Positions 30,535-41,502 of a stretch of DNA of 64,000 nt are shown here, one piece after another; position 1 is the first letter of the stretch; each line of letters begins with the position of its first letter. Below the pieces are notes generated by a model. That model did not search any database. It was not told the DNA's origin and saw nothing but the letters and a program-made list of their open reading frames with translations. Location: NCBI GenBank assembly GCA_949825045.1, contig OX463813.1, positions 8,556,001 to 8,620,000 on the forward strand, written 5' to 3'. The stretch comes from Argyresthia goedartella (taxonomy: Eukaryota > Arthropoda > Insecta > Lepidoptera > Argyresthiidae). The translations under genes and the position numbers were made by a program.

Positions 30535-31962
30535 TAAGGTACAGTCGTATAATAAGGCCCACCAGTTAGCAAGGCCCAGGCGCAGAAAACCGACTTCAAT
30601 ACAGTTGATTTGCGCGAGCTTCAAAGTACCTATGGAATAGACCAATAGGAACATAGGAACGCAACAGCGGGCAGCATGGGGCCGCCATCTAGACTAGATA
30701 TTTACATAGACAGATACGATTTTATGTCTATTTATTTCGAAAATTATCAATTTGTGTTGGAAGGCCCATGTCGTTTAGGAAAGCCCAACAAAATTGTTGT
30801 TCGGGACATACAAGACTCGGCTGGGTCTTTCAACCCTACTGCAGTCCAATAAAGCCCGTTAGTTTCTGTAGTGTTAAATTTTACTAACAATGTTTTGCTG
30901 AGTTTTACAGAAGTGCTTGATGATGATGATGATAAATACACATTCATATTCATATTCATATTCTTTATTGCACAGAAAACATAGATAAACAGACAGTTAC
31001 AATAAATTTTATAGGCAAAGGCGAGCTTATCTTTAAAAAGAGATTTCTTCCAGCCAACCTAGGCAAGACAGGAGTGTTTATGAAAAAGGACAGTCCTAGT
31101 GCGCAATAAAACTGTATATATACGTACGAAAATTACTTTTAAAATATAAATAAAATATACCTAATAAAAAATATATATATCTCAACTATATAAAATACAC
31201 TAGATAGCATGCACATATATAAACTACAAAATATCATACATATACTTACATAAATATGATACCGATTACGGAAGAGAAAGGAAATACGCTTTCAATCTTT
31301 TCTTAAAAGTGAAAATTGAGGGACTATCCCTAATACACTTATAATTACTGATCGGAAATTTGGTTGCTTTCGGTCAAGTGAGATAAACTGAATTTTAAAG
31401 GGCCTTGTAACCGACCATAGGGGCCTTATTAACGATATCTGTGTAAGAAGGCCGAATGTAAGAAAATTTAAAATCAAAAAACCTTGACAATAGTTACTCA
31501 ATTCTAGTATGAATAACAATATTTTTCAATAAAATACCAATATGTATTCACAAAACACCTAAAAAGTCAAAAGCCAGGCTGTTTTCTCACACAGTGGAAA
31601 AGCGTATTTTTCTAACAAATTATTGATGAATTTAGTTTATGCTTCCAGTCATGATGCTCATGAATATCACAATGTTCATATTTATTCAATCTTTGAGGTC
31701 TTTAATGCATACTTTTGCGCCAAACGACCTAAAATCGGCACGGGCCTTATTATCGACACCATTTTTAGTAAAGCTCAATATAGAGGTTTTTAAAAACGAT
31801 CAAAAAGTAAGCTACCGTCGTTATAGCTATAAAAAGTACAATTATTTGAATTTTGAAATAATCATAACTTTCATCGTAAACCTTTTTTTCCTGGAGGGTG
31901 GTTAAATGAAGCTTTTATTTCAATTTGTAAAAAAGTGGGCCTTACCAAACGATTGTACCTTA
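30535..31962. mobile_element. non-autonomous TIR element, about 1.4 kb
   Basis: The ends mirror each other: TAAGGTACAGTCGT at 30535 and its complement (one mismatch) ending at 31962, each followed inward by AAGGCCCA. The AAGGCC motif or its complement recurs about nine times inside, pointing to a structured element. No transposase. A non-LTR 3' end is inserted at 30940-31085. Superfamily and target duplication unresolved. Confidence 0.6.
30940..31085 (-). mobile_element. severely 5'-truncated non-LTR 3' end
   Basis: The minus strand reads AGATAAGCTCGCCTTTGCC, then GTGCAATAAAG and a GAATAT microsatellite tail (30943-30963). It matches the 3' UTR style of element G, with no coding sequence. 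Confidence 0.65.
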
Positions 31963-32300
31963 CAATAGTATTCTCTCTTCAAATGGGCACATATTATGCT
32001 TATTTAAATCAAAATGCATCGGTATTTCATTAACGGTCTAGAGAGTTAGTTAAGTGTCTGATTTAACCGACCAACTGCGACATATCCACTAGTTACGAGT
32101 GAGTTTATAACCAAATTCAGGTATTACCTATTCAGTTCCAAATTAAAATTGCTGACTGCGACCCTCCGGGAGTTGGCGGCGGAGAGGCGCGCATAGCTCG
32201 TGCCAGTCCGCGCCCGCTCCCAGTGCCTGCGGATTGCGATACCTATTCGGGCTCGAACATCTAAGTACCTACTCCATATATGGAGATTGTCATACTGATT
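31963..32300. other. spacer, nothing recognised
   Basis: Includes a GC-rich 80-base patch at 32157-32235 without homology I can name. Confidence 0.4.
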
Positions 32301-32304
32301 GTTC

Positions 32305-32545
32305 ATCCGAGTTTTTCACCGTTTGCCAGGATCTTGTTCTGAGTTATCCTAACGATATATTTCTCTTAGTGGGAGACTTCAATGTAACTAACGCTGACTG
32401 GATTTTTCGCGAATCGAATTCAAATTTAGTTCCGAACTTGAATACAAATTCTAGCCCTAGGGTATGTCTTATCTCAGATTTTTTATCCTTACCTGAAGCA
32501 CTGTGGGATAAATCATCAATTAACGGTTTAGTATTCGCCAAAGCA
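32305..32545 (+). pseudogene. endonuclease scrap of a non-LTR element
   Basis: FLLVGDFNVTNADWI is the GDFN block of APE-type endonucleases, preceded by SSEFFTVCQDLVLSYPND. About 80 codons are recognisable, cut by the copia fragment at about 32550. The family is not among the longer copies here. Confidence 0.7.
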
Positions 32546-32551
32546 GAACGG

Positions 32552-33427
32552 GGTAGCTGAGCGTGTCACTCGCACAATATGCGAAAAAGCAAGAAGTATG
32601 ATGCATAAAGCTCGAATATCCAAGCGATTCTGGGCAGAAGCTGTAAACCACGCGGTATTCCTGCAAAATAGGTACCCGACAATCGCTATTAAGGACATAC
32701 TCCAGAGGAGAAATGGTCAGGAAGACGATGCGATCTCAGTATGGTGAAGACTTTCGGATGCACAGCCTTCATGCATATTCCGAATCAGAAGCGATCGAAA
32801 TAGGATGTGAAGAGCAGAGAGATAACGCCAAGGCATATTGCCTTATCGATCATGATGATGGAGCTGTAGTTAAAGCGAGAGATGTAATCTTCTTCGAAAA
32901 TGACACCTATAGAGATAAAGTCAAGAAACAAGGGAGCTCAGAGGTGCTTGTGCCTTCTTCGGAGGAAGAAACCGAGCTGCCATGTCCCGTGGATGACAGG
33001 ACCTGGCAACGTGAACCAGTTCAACCTGATGAACCTGAACCAGTTCAACCTGATAAAGTTGAACCGGTTCATCCTGATGAACCTGAGCCGGCGCAAACTG
33101 ATGAACCGGAGCCAGTTCCAAGATACCCAAGCAGAAACAGAAAAGTCAGAGATAAGGAGGCACTATCGAGGGAAGACAACGAACATTGGTACAAGGCCAT
33201 TCAAGAAGAGCTAAATGATTTAAAAAATAACAACACCTGGATCTTAGTACCTCGGCCAAATACTTGTCACAAATACAACATCCTCGATTCAAAATGGATG
33301 TTTCGCATCAAAGATGAGGGAGAAAATAGTGGGTACAAGTATAAAGCACGTCTGGTGGCTAGAGGATTCAGCCAGCGGCAGGGAGTAGACTATAAAGAGA
33401 CTTTCGCCCCCATTGTAAGATATGCCT
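32552..33427 (+). pseudogene. Ty1/copia pol fragment: end of integrase to start of RT
   Basis: The copia integrase end is clear: QNGVAERVTRTICEKARSMM and ISKRFWAEAVNHAVFLQNRY. Two frame changes and a TAG follow near 32700-32810. The linker reads VVKARDVIFFEND, then a five-fold acidic repeat of the EPVQPDEPEP type (33010-33120), then RYPSRNRK. The RT start is WYKAIQEELNDLKNNNTWIL, KWMFRIKDEG, ARLVARGFSQRQGVDYKETF. Sequence after FAPIVRY is lost at an inverted junction at about 33428. Confidence 0.85.
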
Positions 33428-33485
33428 TACAACGGGGGCGAAAGTCTCTTCATAATCTACTCCATGCCGCTGGGTGAATTCTCAA
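33428..33485 (-). pseudogene. inverted copia RT scrap forming a palindromic junction
   Basis: Read on the minus strand this encodes the same GFSQR...DYEETFAP stretch as 33365-33425 but differs at several bases. It is therefore a second, diverged copia piece in reverse orientation, not a simple fold-back of the first. Confidence 0.8.
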
Positions 33486-33909
33486 TGAAAGGGATACTAG
33501 CGTTAGCAACCAAGAGCGGCTTGAAAGTAGAGTGTTGAATAGAAACCTCTTTTGATGTGTTGATATGACACATTGTAATTTATTTTTTTAACCTGTCACC
33601 TGCTTTTGAATTTTGTACTTCTGTTTTTGTATCTAGCTTTGTGTCTAGGCTTGCGTAGCTCGCGAGCGACACAGATCTTTTGATCGATCCCACAGACGAA
33701 CTGAGCGTTCCAGCTCACTGCCCACTACGCTCACACGCTCGGCAGCTCACTTCAAGATCGATCGATTTTTAGGACCGACCGTGTTGAATGTTGCTCACTA
33801 GATGGCAGACTCGGACGGAACGGAAGCTGAGTTTAGCCGAGCGCTCGCGAGCGGAGTGAGAGCGTAGACGTTGTTTATTGTATTGTTCGAATTGGAGTTT
33901 TATTTTGTA
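33486..33909 (+). repeat. candidate copia 3' LTR, interrupted by BEL-D
   Basis: After a purine-rich stretch ending GAAAGTAGAG, TGTTGAATAG at 33533 looks like a copia LTR start; TGTTGAATG recurs at about 33783. The sequence runs to the BEL-D target site at 33910. With no partner LTR this is tentative. GC-rich CGCTCGCGAGCG near 33840 is a short palindrome. Confidence 0.4.
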
Positions 33910-33914
33910 GGTTT

Positions 33915-34490
33915 TGATTAATTCCACGCCTCAACCGAACGGTGTGGAATCATGATGGGGTGAGTTTTTGCCAGGAGGGAGAGAATCGCAAGTGGTACTG
34001 ACCTTGTCGCCGTAGACAGGAATTCGAGAGCTCAATTCGAGGCAGGAATACGGGATAAGGAGTGCACGAGTGGGGGGAGAGGAACCGAATCTCACTCTCT
34101 TCGCAGCCCGACGCTGTCGCCGGCGTGTTGCTTGCCGACACGAGGAGTTGATGTCCGATACGACGAGTTGGGGACCGTACAACTTCAACCTTCACAACAC
34201 GAATCACTCAACCGCTGACGCGAATCTACTTATTTCCCGACGATTATTATGATCAACACTCCGACCAGGCCCGACACCTGTGTTAGACAATTGTTACACC
34301 GAAAAACAGTCAAGGCCCGACGCCATGAGCAGACATGTTTTTTCTCACGACAAGAAAGTAACCTCTAATTTTTCATCTCCGTTCTATGCCAGTGACAGCT
34401 GCGGTTCCGTTTCCGCTAGTGATGTCCCGATTACTCGCGGTCGATCCGCGCAACGAAAACCGGTGCGTTCCGAAGCATAAATATTAAACA
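33915..34490 (-). repeat. 3' LTR of BEL-D
   Basis: 576 bp; on the minus strand it starts TGTTTAATATTTATGC and ends GTGGAATTAATCA. Eight differences from the other LTR. A hairpin (GGACAGG...CCTGTCC) lies at 34501-34521 between the stop codon and this LTR. Small frames inside (85 codons) are LTR sequence, not genes. Confidence 0.95.
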
Positions 34491-34521
34491 GTCACCCGCC
34501 CGGACAGGCCCGAACCTGTCC

Positions 34522-37258
34522 CTAATCAATAGGAAGGCGAGAAAGTGTTGCGACCGCTCTCTTGAGGACCGAGTCCCCCACCTTGACTTCTGCTGATCGA
34601 GGCGTGCCATCCCGACCCGTGTACAAATTGACGATCCGTCCTCGTCTCCATCTCAATGATGGCAGGTTCGCATCCTTAATCAGCACCAAATCACCGACTT
34701 GAGGGGGGCTCGTCCGGTCAGTCCACTTAAGGCGCTGCTGCAAGATGTGCAAGTACTCAAGGGACCACCGTTTCCAAAAATCTTGAGCCATCTGCTGCAA
34801 CATCTGCCACCTAGTTAACCGACTTAACTTAACATCACTGAATGGGTATTCTGGCAGGGCGTTAAGGGGCTGACCTATCAGGAAGTGACCCGGCGTCAAC
34901 GCTTCCAAATCATTTGGATCCGAACTGAGCGGGCACAACGGACGCGAGTTCAGTGTCATTTCAATTTTACAGAACAGCGTCGCAAGCTCTTCAAAGCGTA
35001 GAGAGGTCTCACCGATGATCCTCGTCAGGTGTGACTTAGGCGATTTAACCGCAGCCTCAATAATTCCTCCCCAATGAGGACATCCCGGCGGACTGAAAAC
35101 CCATTCAATCCCTCGTCGGGAGCAAGCCGTACCGATGGCGTCCTGGTTACCGTTCAGGAATTGAGTGACCTCCTGCAGATATCGCCTGGCTCCGACAAAA
35201 TTTGTGCCGTCGTCCGAACGGATTAATGTCGGGAGGCCCCTTCGTGAGACGAACCAATCTAGACATGCGATAAATGCCTCTGTAGTGAGGTCACTGACTA
35301 CCTCCAAGTGGACTGCCTTCGTGGCCAAGCACACGAAGACGCACAGGTATGCCTTCACTAATCTGGCGTTCCGTAGCTGTGACGACTTGACCATGAATGG
35401 TCCCGCGAAATCCGTTCCGACACCCGCAAAGGGCCGGATTTCGTTAACCCTATCCGAGGGCAAATCGCCCATCTGGGGCTGCATCGTAGCCGCCTTGGCC
35501 CGATAACAAGGCAGGCACCGAAATACGACGCTGCGCACTAAGCGTCTTCCCGATAGAATCCAGAACTCGCGCTGGAGAAACGCCATCAAGGCGTGGCATC
35601 CGATATGCCCATTCCGAATGTGTCGATCATTTATCAACAGTTCGACCAAATTCCCTTTCCTAGGGAGTAACAACGGGTTGCGAGCCGCATAAGGCAGGTT
35701 GGCATTCCGCAGCCGACCTCCTACCCTCAGCAATCCGTGAGCGTCAATAAACGGGTTGAGCCGAGCCACAGCTCCCTTCAGTTGGACGCGTCCGCGTCTC
35801 AGAATGTCCAATTCGGACTTAAAGTGCACCGTCTGCACGTTCCGTACCAATGCGAACAACGCATGGTTCCGCTCCCGTGGTGTCAGGACCTGTTTCCGCA
35901 CCCGTTGCCCCTCAGAATTGCGACAATTCCGCGCAAATCGGAAGATCCAGGCGATCACATTGACCAGCTTGTCGAGCGAGCTGTACCGTTCCAGCAGGCT
36001 GAACTCCTCTTCCGGCTCTGGTTGCGTCGTACAGACACCGACTGTCAAGGCGCCGTTCGCCGAGGTAACGCGGGGACTCATTGGCCAATCCGATTCGGCT
36101 TGAGTCAACCATTTTGGACCCCACCACAAGGGATGTCCAACCAACTCCGGAGCGTGACACCCACGAGACGCACAGTCTGCTGGGTTCATCTCCCCTGGAA
36201 CATGTCTCCAGATTAAGGGAACCTCCGAATTCAAAATCTGCGAAACCCGATTCGCCACAAAAATCTCCAGCTTGTGAACTGAAGCCTTCAGCCAGCATAA
36301 CACGATCTGGCTGTCCGTCCAAGCGTAGACCGTATCTTCTAACGCTATTGACCCACGAAGAACCGTCATCGTGTGGTGGAGCAGACGAGTCAGGAGAGCC
36401 GCTCCCGAAAGCTCTAATTTGGGAATGGTCAGGCGAGTGCGCAACGGCGCAACCTTGCTCTTGGCCATGACCAACCGCACATCAACCTCCCCCGAGGAGT
36501 CGACCGTACGCAGATATACCGCAGCTCCGTAGCCCTTCTCCGAGGCATCGCAAAACCCATGCAGGGTGGCGGTGTATCGTTTGGTGGGGACCAACCTCCG
36601 TGGCAGTGAAATGCGATTGATGCCATGGAGGGTCGAAAAGAACGAGTCCCACTCTGAGCTCAATGACCCGCCGATCGGGTCGTCCCATTTCAGTTCAGCA
36701 GACCACAATTGCTGCATAAAACACTTGAGCTGAAATATTACCGGGGTGATCCACCCGTTTGGATCAAATGTCCTAGCCACCGTTGAAAGGACGTTCCGTT
36801 TCGTCCAGACCTTCGGGGAGTCCAACTCGACCCGATACGAAAACATGTCTGACACCGGCTGGTACTGGACGCCTAATACCGACAACATATTTGGATTTTC
36901 CAAATTTTCAAAAATGTGGGGATCCTGCTGGTAGTCATCCGGAAGACCAGTCAGTAACTCTGGAGAGTTCGACATCCATTTCCGGAGCTCGTAACCTCCA
37001 CCCCGTAAGAGCTCAACTAGCTCGTCCCGTCGAGCGAGCGCCTCCTCTACGGAATCTGCACCGGTACAGATATCGTCCACGTAGAGATCCTGCTCCAGGA
37101 TCGCTGCTCCTCTAGGGAAGTTTAACCGTTCTCGATCCGCTAACTCCCGCAGAGTGCGAATCGCCAAATAAGGACTAGACTGTAGCCCGTACGTGTTGGT
37201 GTTCAGCTCGTACACCCTGATGGGCTGATCTGGGCTCTCTCGCCACAATACTGTGGCG
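34522..37258 (-). CDS. BEL-D pol: reverse transcriptase, RNase H, integrase
   Basis: About 910 codons, open, from just after the fold-back break to the stop at 34522. Domains: RT with LYVDDICTGAD (catalytic YVDD, near 37080); the A17/RNase H region with LHGFCDASEKGYGAAVYLR and YAWTDSQIVLCWLKASVHKL; integrase zinc domain HIRNGHIGCHALM...CLPCYR; integrase core Asp (GTDFAGPF), Asp (RSDDGTNFVGA) and Glu (HWGGIIEAAVK); and a DUF5641-like C-terminus with VGDLVLIKDANLP. Every catalytic residue I looked for is present. It is out of frame with the upstream part because of the 20-base fold-back insertion at 37231-37268, so this copy cannot make one full polyprotein without a frame change. Confidence 0.93.
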
Positions 37259-40235
37259 AGAGAGCCCATACCAGCTGATACCGTCTATCGTCAGGGTGAA
37301 TGACCGTCTGTCTAAACATCATCCGGATGTCAGCTACAAAAACAACATTGTGTCGACGGAACCGTCTGATAACATCCGCGATGTCATGGTTCAACTTCGG
37401 CCCTGAATGCAAACACTGGTTCAGGTTCATGCCGTTAGATGTTGATGCCGATCCATCGAACACTACCCGTATTTTGCCCTCCGGGGTCCTCAAGACCGCG
37501 TGATGGGGCAGGAAGCAGTGGTCTTCACGCTTCCAGTCGATACCCGAAACCGACATGTGGCCGAGCGACTGGTATTCCCGCATGAAGTCGACGTACTTCT
37601 GCCGGAAAATCCCGTCACGCTTTATGCGTCGTTCCATCGACAGAAGCCGCGTCTCGGCTGCATGGTGTGAACTGCCCAGCGGTGGGCGATCACTCCGGAA
37701 TGGAAGACGTGTGAGAAATCGACCTGACCGAAGGCGACGAGTATTGTTCCGATAAAACTGTTCACACTCTTCTTCAACCGGGTCCAACCGGCGGACCGTA
37801 GGTGGTTCCTCCACCTCCCAAAACTTCTGTATCACCTCCGAGAGTACAGAACCGAATAAGGGACTACGAGTCGCTAGGCGTGGGGCAGCCGGCATGACCG
37901 GACCCATTACCGCATGGCCCAGTCTGGTGTTGACCGAAACCAGACCAGAAACCGCCTGCAACACGTGGACACCTGGCACTAACAGATATCCCAAGGCATC
38001 GACACCCAATAAAATGTCTACTAGGCCTGGAATATCGAACTCCGGGTCAGCCAGTGACTACCCAGCGACCAACTGTCGCAACGAGGGCGACAACCGTACG
38101 TGAGGGTGTGAGCCCATCACATTAGGCATGACTAATGCCGTGACCGTCAGACTCACCGATGAATCCACCCGTAACGAGAGAGTAATCCGACATACTCCCT
38201 TAACGGAACCGACTTCCGTGTTCCCAATTCCCCGAATGGAATGTGGATACTCCCTTACCGAAATGCCCAACCGTCTTACAAGGTTGCACGAGACTAAGCA
38301 CCCCTGGGCCCCCGAGTCCAATAGTGCTCGTGCCACACAAGATTTGCCGTCCGAACTCCACGCTATCACCGAGGCGGTGGGGAGCATGACCGTCTGTGGA
38401 GTGGCGGCACCCTGTAAGTGGGCGGCGTGTCCCTAGCGGGAACCTCCGCGGGATCCAAACCCGCTGGGACCCCCGTCGGCCTGGTAACTCGGCTGCTGAT
38501 ATGCCACCGGTGGCATATCAGACCGTATGTACATCAGGGGGTCCCAACCCGCATAATAGGCCCCTCGCTGTCCCGGTACCCGACCATACCGGACTGTGAA
38601 CGGTGTGCCCGGTGGCCACCGTGGATGGAGGGGGGAGAGCGGATCCAACCTGGGGCGCTCTAGGAATGGGGGCGACATCCGGCTGTTCGCCTCCCTGTTC
38701 GCCTCCCAGAGCGACGGGCAGGGTGGCGCAGAAGGTGGTGGGCTCCCAGCCTTCGCGCCACTCATAGGTGCCATCTGACACCCGCCCGTAACACGCGGTG
38801 AGCCAGCGGCCCGAAGTCCTCGCTGACCCTGGACAGCGGCGACCGAACCCCGGCTATCCCGCCTGTTACCCCCCGCGCTGTCCCCTTCCCCTCGGGGGGG
38901 GACACCCCAGTTACCCCGTTGGTGACTCCCGTTGCCCGGAGGGGGACTGGGTCCGGCCCTGGTTGGGCCCTGTGGCCGACCAACCTGAGTCCGGCCCTGG
39001 TGACCGTCCGAAGGGCCTGACCGGTTCAGGCACAACACGATGTGGTGTTTGCCACCACAGCACTCACAGGGGAACGCGCGTGAGCACTCGCTCAGCGGGT
39101 GCGGCCCCAAACAACCGAAACACAATCGGTGGCGGAAGACTACCTTCCTGCGGGCAGCTACCCCGAGCGCCTTAAAGTTGGCGCAACTGGTCACTTCATG
39201 ACCGGCACTGTCGCAGTGCACACAGCCGTCACCCGACGGCGCGGCATTCAAAACGCCAAATTGTTTTGACCGCCCACCCCCCCGTGGGGGCGGGGGGCGC
39301 GGCCCCTACCGCATCCGCGCGGGTTGGCGCTGCACACTGGCCTCCGTATCCAATGTGTCGCATCGCCTGCATTCACCCTCCAAAAAATCCGTTAATTGGA
39401 CGAGCGTGGGCAGTTCCGAGATACTGCCCCCATGCAGCTGTTCAAACCGACTTTGAACAGCTGCAGGCAACCGTGATAAAACCATATACAATACGATATA
39501 TGACCATTGGTCTACCGGCAGACCAAGGTTCTGAAGGGCCTTAGCGGCCACCAGAACAGGTTTGAGCACCTGTACCCGGATGTCAACATCCCGGGTTACT
39601 CTTGGGATGCTAAACAGCTTCCCCAGCTGCGCATCAACCAACCGCCGTTTGTGTTGGTAGCGGTCAAACAATATGGACAGGGCTATCTCATAATTGCCCG
39701 CCATGACCGTTAGGTGACCGACCAACTCCTTCGGTTCACCCCGCAGTGCCATCAATAGTTGGGCCAACTTGTAGGCGTTGTCCAGGTCGTCCCGACCGTG
39801 GACCAAACTATCGAATAAGTTGATGAATGCCGGCCACTCATCAATTGCCCCACCGAAGGCCGGAATCTCCAGGTGTGGCAGCCGTCCAACAACACCCTTA
39901 GGGGGCGGGTCTCCGCTACCCTCCCCGCGGTCATTCCGTTGCGACCACTTAATTTTTTCCGCGCGACGCTCGATGTCGCCCAAGCACTCCATCGCTTGGT
40001 CAGCATCCGCGCAGAGCTGCTTCACTGCAGCCACCGAGGCCTCATCCGTAAGCCCGAGGGCTTCAGCCTCCGCAGCCAGCCGACACACCTTCCCGACGCG
40101 TGTCATTGCGTCCTCCACACGCTTGAGCAGGACATCGTCCATGTCAGGTCGCTCCACATACTTGTGAGTATGGGCGAGCCATCTCATCTCCTCACGGACA
40201 CCATACCGCAGTACCGTCAAGGGCGAAGGTGCCAT
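37203..40235 (-). CDS. BEL-D gag, zinc knuckles, protease and RT start, with three in-frame UAG codons
   Basis: One minus-strand frame runs from ATG 40235 to the stop at 37203 (1,011 codons) with only three stops, all UAG, at 39308-39306, 38435-38433 and 38060-38058. Segment 1 (309 codons): DUF1759 gag (LPHLEIPAFGGAIDEWPAF). Segment 2: three zinc knuckles (CVHCDSAGHEVTSC, CFGCLGPHPLSEC, CECCGGKHHIVLC) and a Pro/Gly-rich stretch. Segment 3: protease with ALLDSGAQGC. Segment 4: end of protease (DILLGVDALGYLL) and RT start (DGSASTSNGMNLNQCLHSG). Each UAG falls between segments. A GC-rich stretch able to form a stem follows the first. Read-through coding or three C-to-T/G-to-A mutations are both possible. 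Confidence 0.88.
37231..37268. repeat. fold-back palindrome that breaks BEL-D pol
   Basis: 17-base arms (37231-37247 and 37252-37268) are perfect complements around a 4-base loop. Relative to the BEL RT consensus order it adds 20 bases and shifts the frame by +2, ending the upstream frame at 37203. Confidence 0.93.
38496..38521. repeat. perfect 26-bp palindrome in BEL-D
   Basis: 13-base arms with no loop, centred on ACCGGT, in the Pro-rich segment before the protease (encodes SDMPPVAYQ). Confidence 0.93.
39433..39465. repeat. hairpin in BEL-D gag
   Basis: 14-base arms (39433-39446 and 39452-39465), perfect complements around a 5-base loop, in frame within AAVQSRFEQLHG. Confidence 0.92.
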
Positions 40236-40900
40236 GGTTACCGATTCAATTGTTTCTGGTCCTATGCTTCACTACCGAACTAAGTATAGCCAGAGACCAG
40301 CACTTGCCCGTCAGCGCTGGGCACAGAAATTAAAACTAAGTTGTCAAAACTAAGGCAACCACTAAAACAATTAAATCCTAAACGTATTTAATATGGTTGC
40401 CCTGTGGACATACACCTTATAACTATACACTCTAAATCAATTATAGAATGCCACCATAAAACACAATACAAAAATAACCCACAAAGATTGATTATAGGAA
40501 AAAAAACTATTTTTAATATAATGAAGGTAGCTGTGACCTTCTAGAAGTGGCCCCTCCGATATGACCCACACTTCTACTGAGGTCAGCAAAATCAGCTTAA
40601 TACCCCCTAAATAGCCTGACCCTGCTCTGTAATCCGAAATAACACTGCAATGCTATGGAACCCGACTGCAATACTATAGTCCGACCGAATGACTGTTTCC
40701 GACTACAAATTTATAATAATTGTTAACTAAATTGACAATTATACTTTCACTAACCGAAAATGAACTTTAATTGTGGTATACCGACCACAGACTCACTCAC
40801 AACTGATTGCCGGCCAATCTGAGATATTCTTTTCTCCCAACTACAATGTGGCAAAAAAACAACCTTACAACCGTCCGTGAATCGGTGATTTCCCACTAGG
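40236..40900 (-). other. BEL-D 5' leader
   Basis: Non-coding region between PBS and gag ATG. Only short frames, none with a known motif. AT-rich unlike the GC-rich ORF. Confidence 0.7.
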
Positions 40901-40918
40901 AAACCGCGCCTGCTACCA
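40901..40918 (-). promoter_or_regulatory. primer-binding site of BEL-D (initiator tRNA-Met-like)
   Basis: The minus strand reads TGGTAGCAGGCGCGGTTT three bases after the LTR. The first nine bases match the complement of the initiator tRNA-Met 3' end; the rest diverges. Confidence 0.6.
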
Positions 40919-40921
40919 AAA

Positions 40922-41497
40922 TGATTAATTCCACGCCTCAACCGAACGGCGTGGAATCATGAGGGGGTGAGTTTTTGCCAGGAGGGAGAGAATCGCAAGT
41001 GGTACTGACCTTGCCGCCGTAGACAGGAATTCGAGAGCTCAATTCGAGGCAGGAATACGGGATAAGGAGTGCACGAGTGGGGGGAGAGGAACCGAATCTC
41101 ACTCTCTTCGCAGCCCGACGCTGTCGCCGGCGTGTTTCTTGCCGACACGAGGAGTCGATGTCCGATACGACGAGTTGGGGACCGTACAACTTCAACCTTC
41201 ACAACACGAATCACTCAACCGCTGACGCGAATCTACTTATTTCCCGACGATTATTATGATCAACACTCCGACCAGGCCCGACACCTGTGTTAGACAATTG
41301 TTACACCGAAAAACAGTCAAGGCCCGACGCCATGAGCAGACATGTTTTTTCTCACGACAAGAAAGTAACCTCTAATTTTTCATCTCGGTTCTATGCCAGT
41401 GACAGCTGCGGTTCCGTTTCCGCTAGTGATGTCCCGATTACTCGCGGTCGATCCGCGCAACGAAAACCGGTACGTTCCGAAGCATAAATATGAAACA
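40922..41497 (-). repeat. 5' LTR of BEL-D
   Basis: 576 bp, starting TGTTTCATATTTATGC on the minus strand. It carries the promoter in principle; I see no clear TATA box. Followed on its outer side by GGTTT. Confidence 0.95.
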
Positions 41498-41502
41498 GGT
41501 TT

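Larger units (their letters stand above)
33915..41497 (-). mobile_element. complete BEL/Pao retrotransposon BEL-D (7,583 bp)
   Basis: Two 576-bp LTRs, a 5-bp target duplication GGTTT (33910-33914 and 41498-41502), a PBS, leader, gag-pol and integrase are all present on the minus strand. The LTRs differ at 8 positions by my reading (about 1.4%), so the insertion is young. The coding frame nevertheless has three UAG codons and one frameshift. Confidence 0.95.

Noticed and set aside
33931..34207. 85-codon frames in both BEL-D LTRs
   Set aside because: They lie wholly in LTR sequence, overlap each other in two frames and have no recognisable domain.
34522..41497. Plus-strand ORFs within BEL-D (35165-36470, 38798-39175, 39778-40283)
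   Set aside because: Antisense shadows of gag-pol in a GC-rich element.
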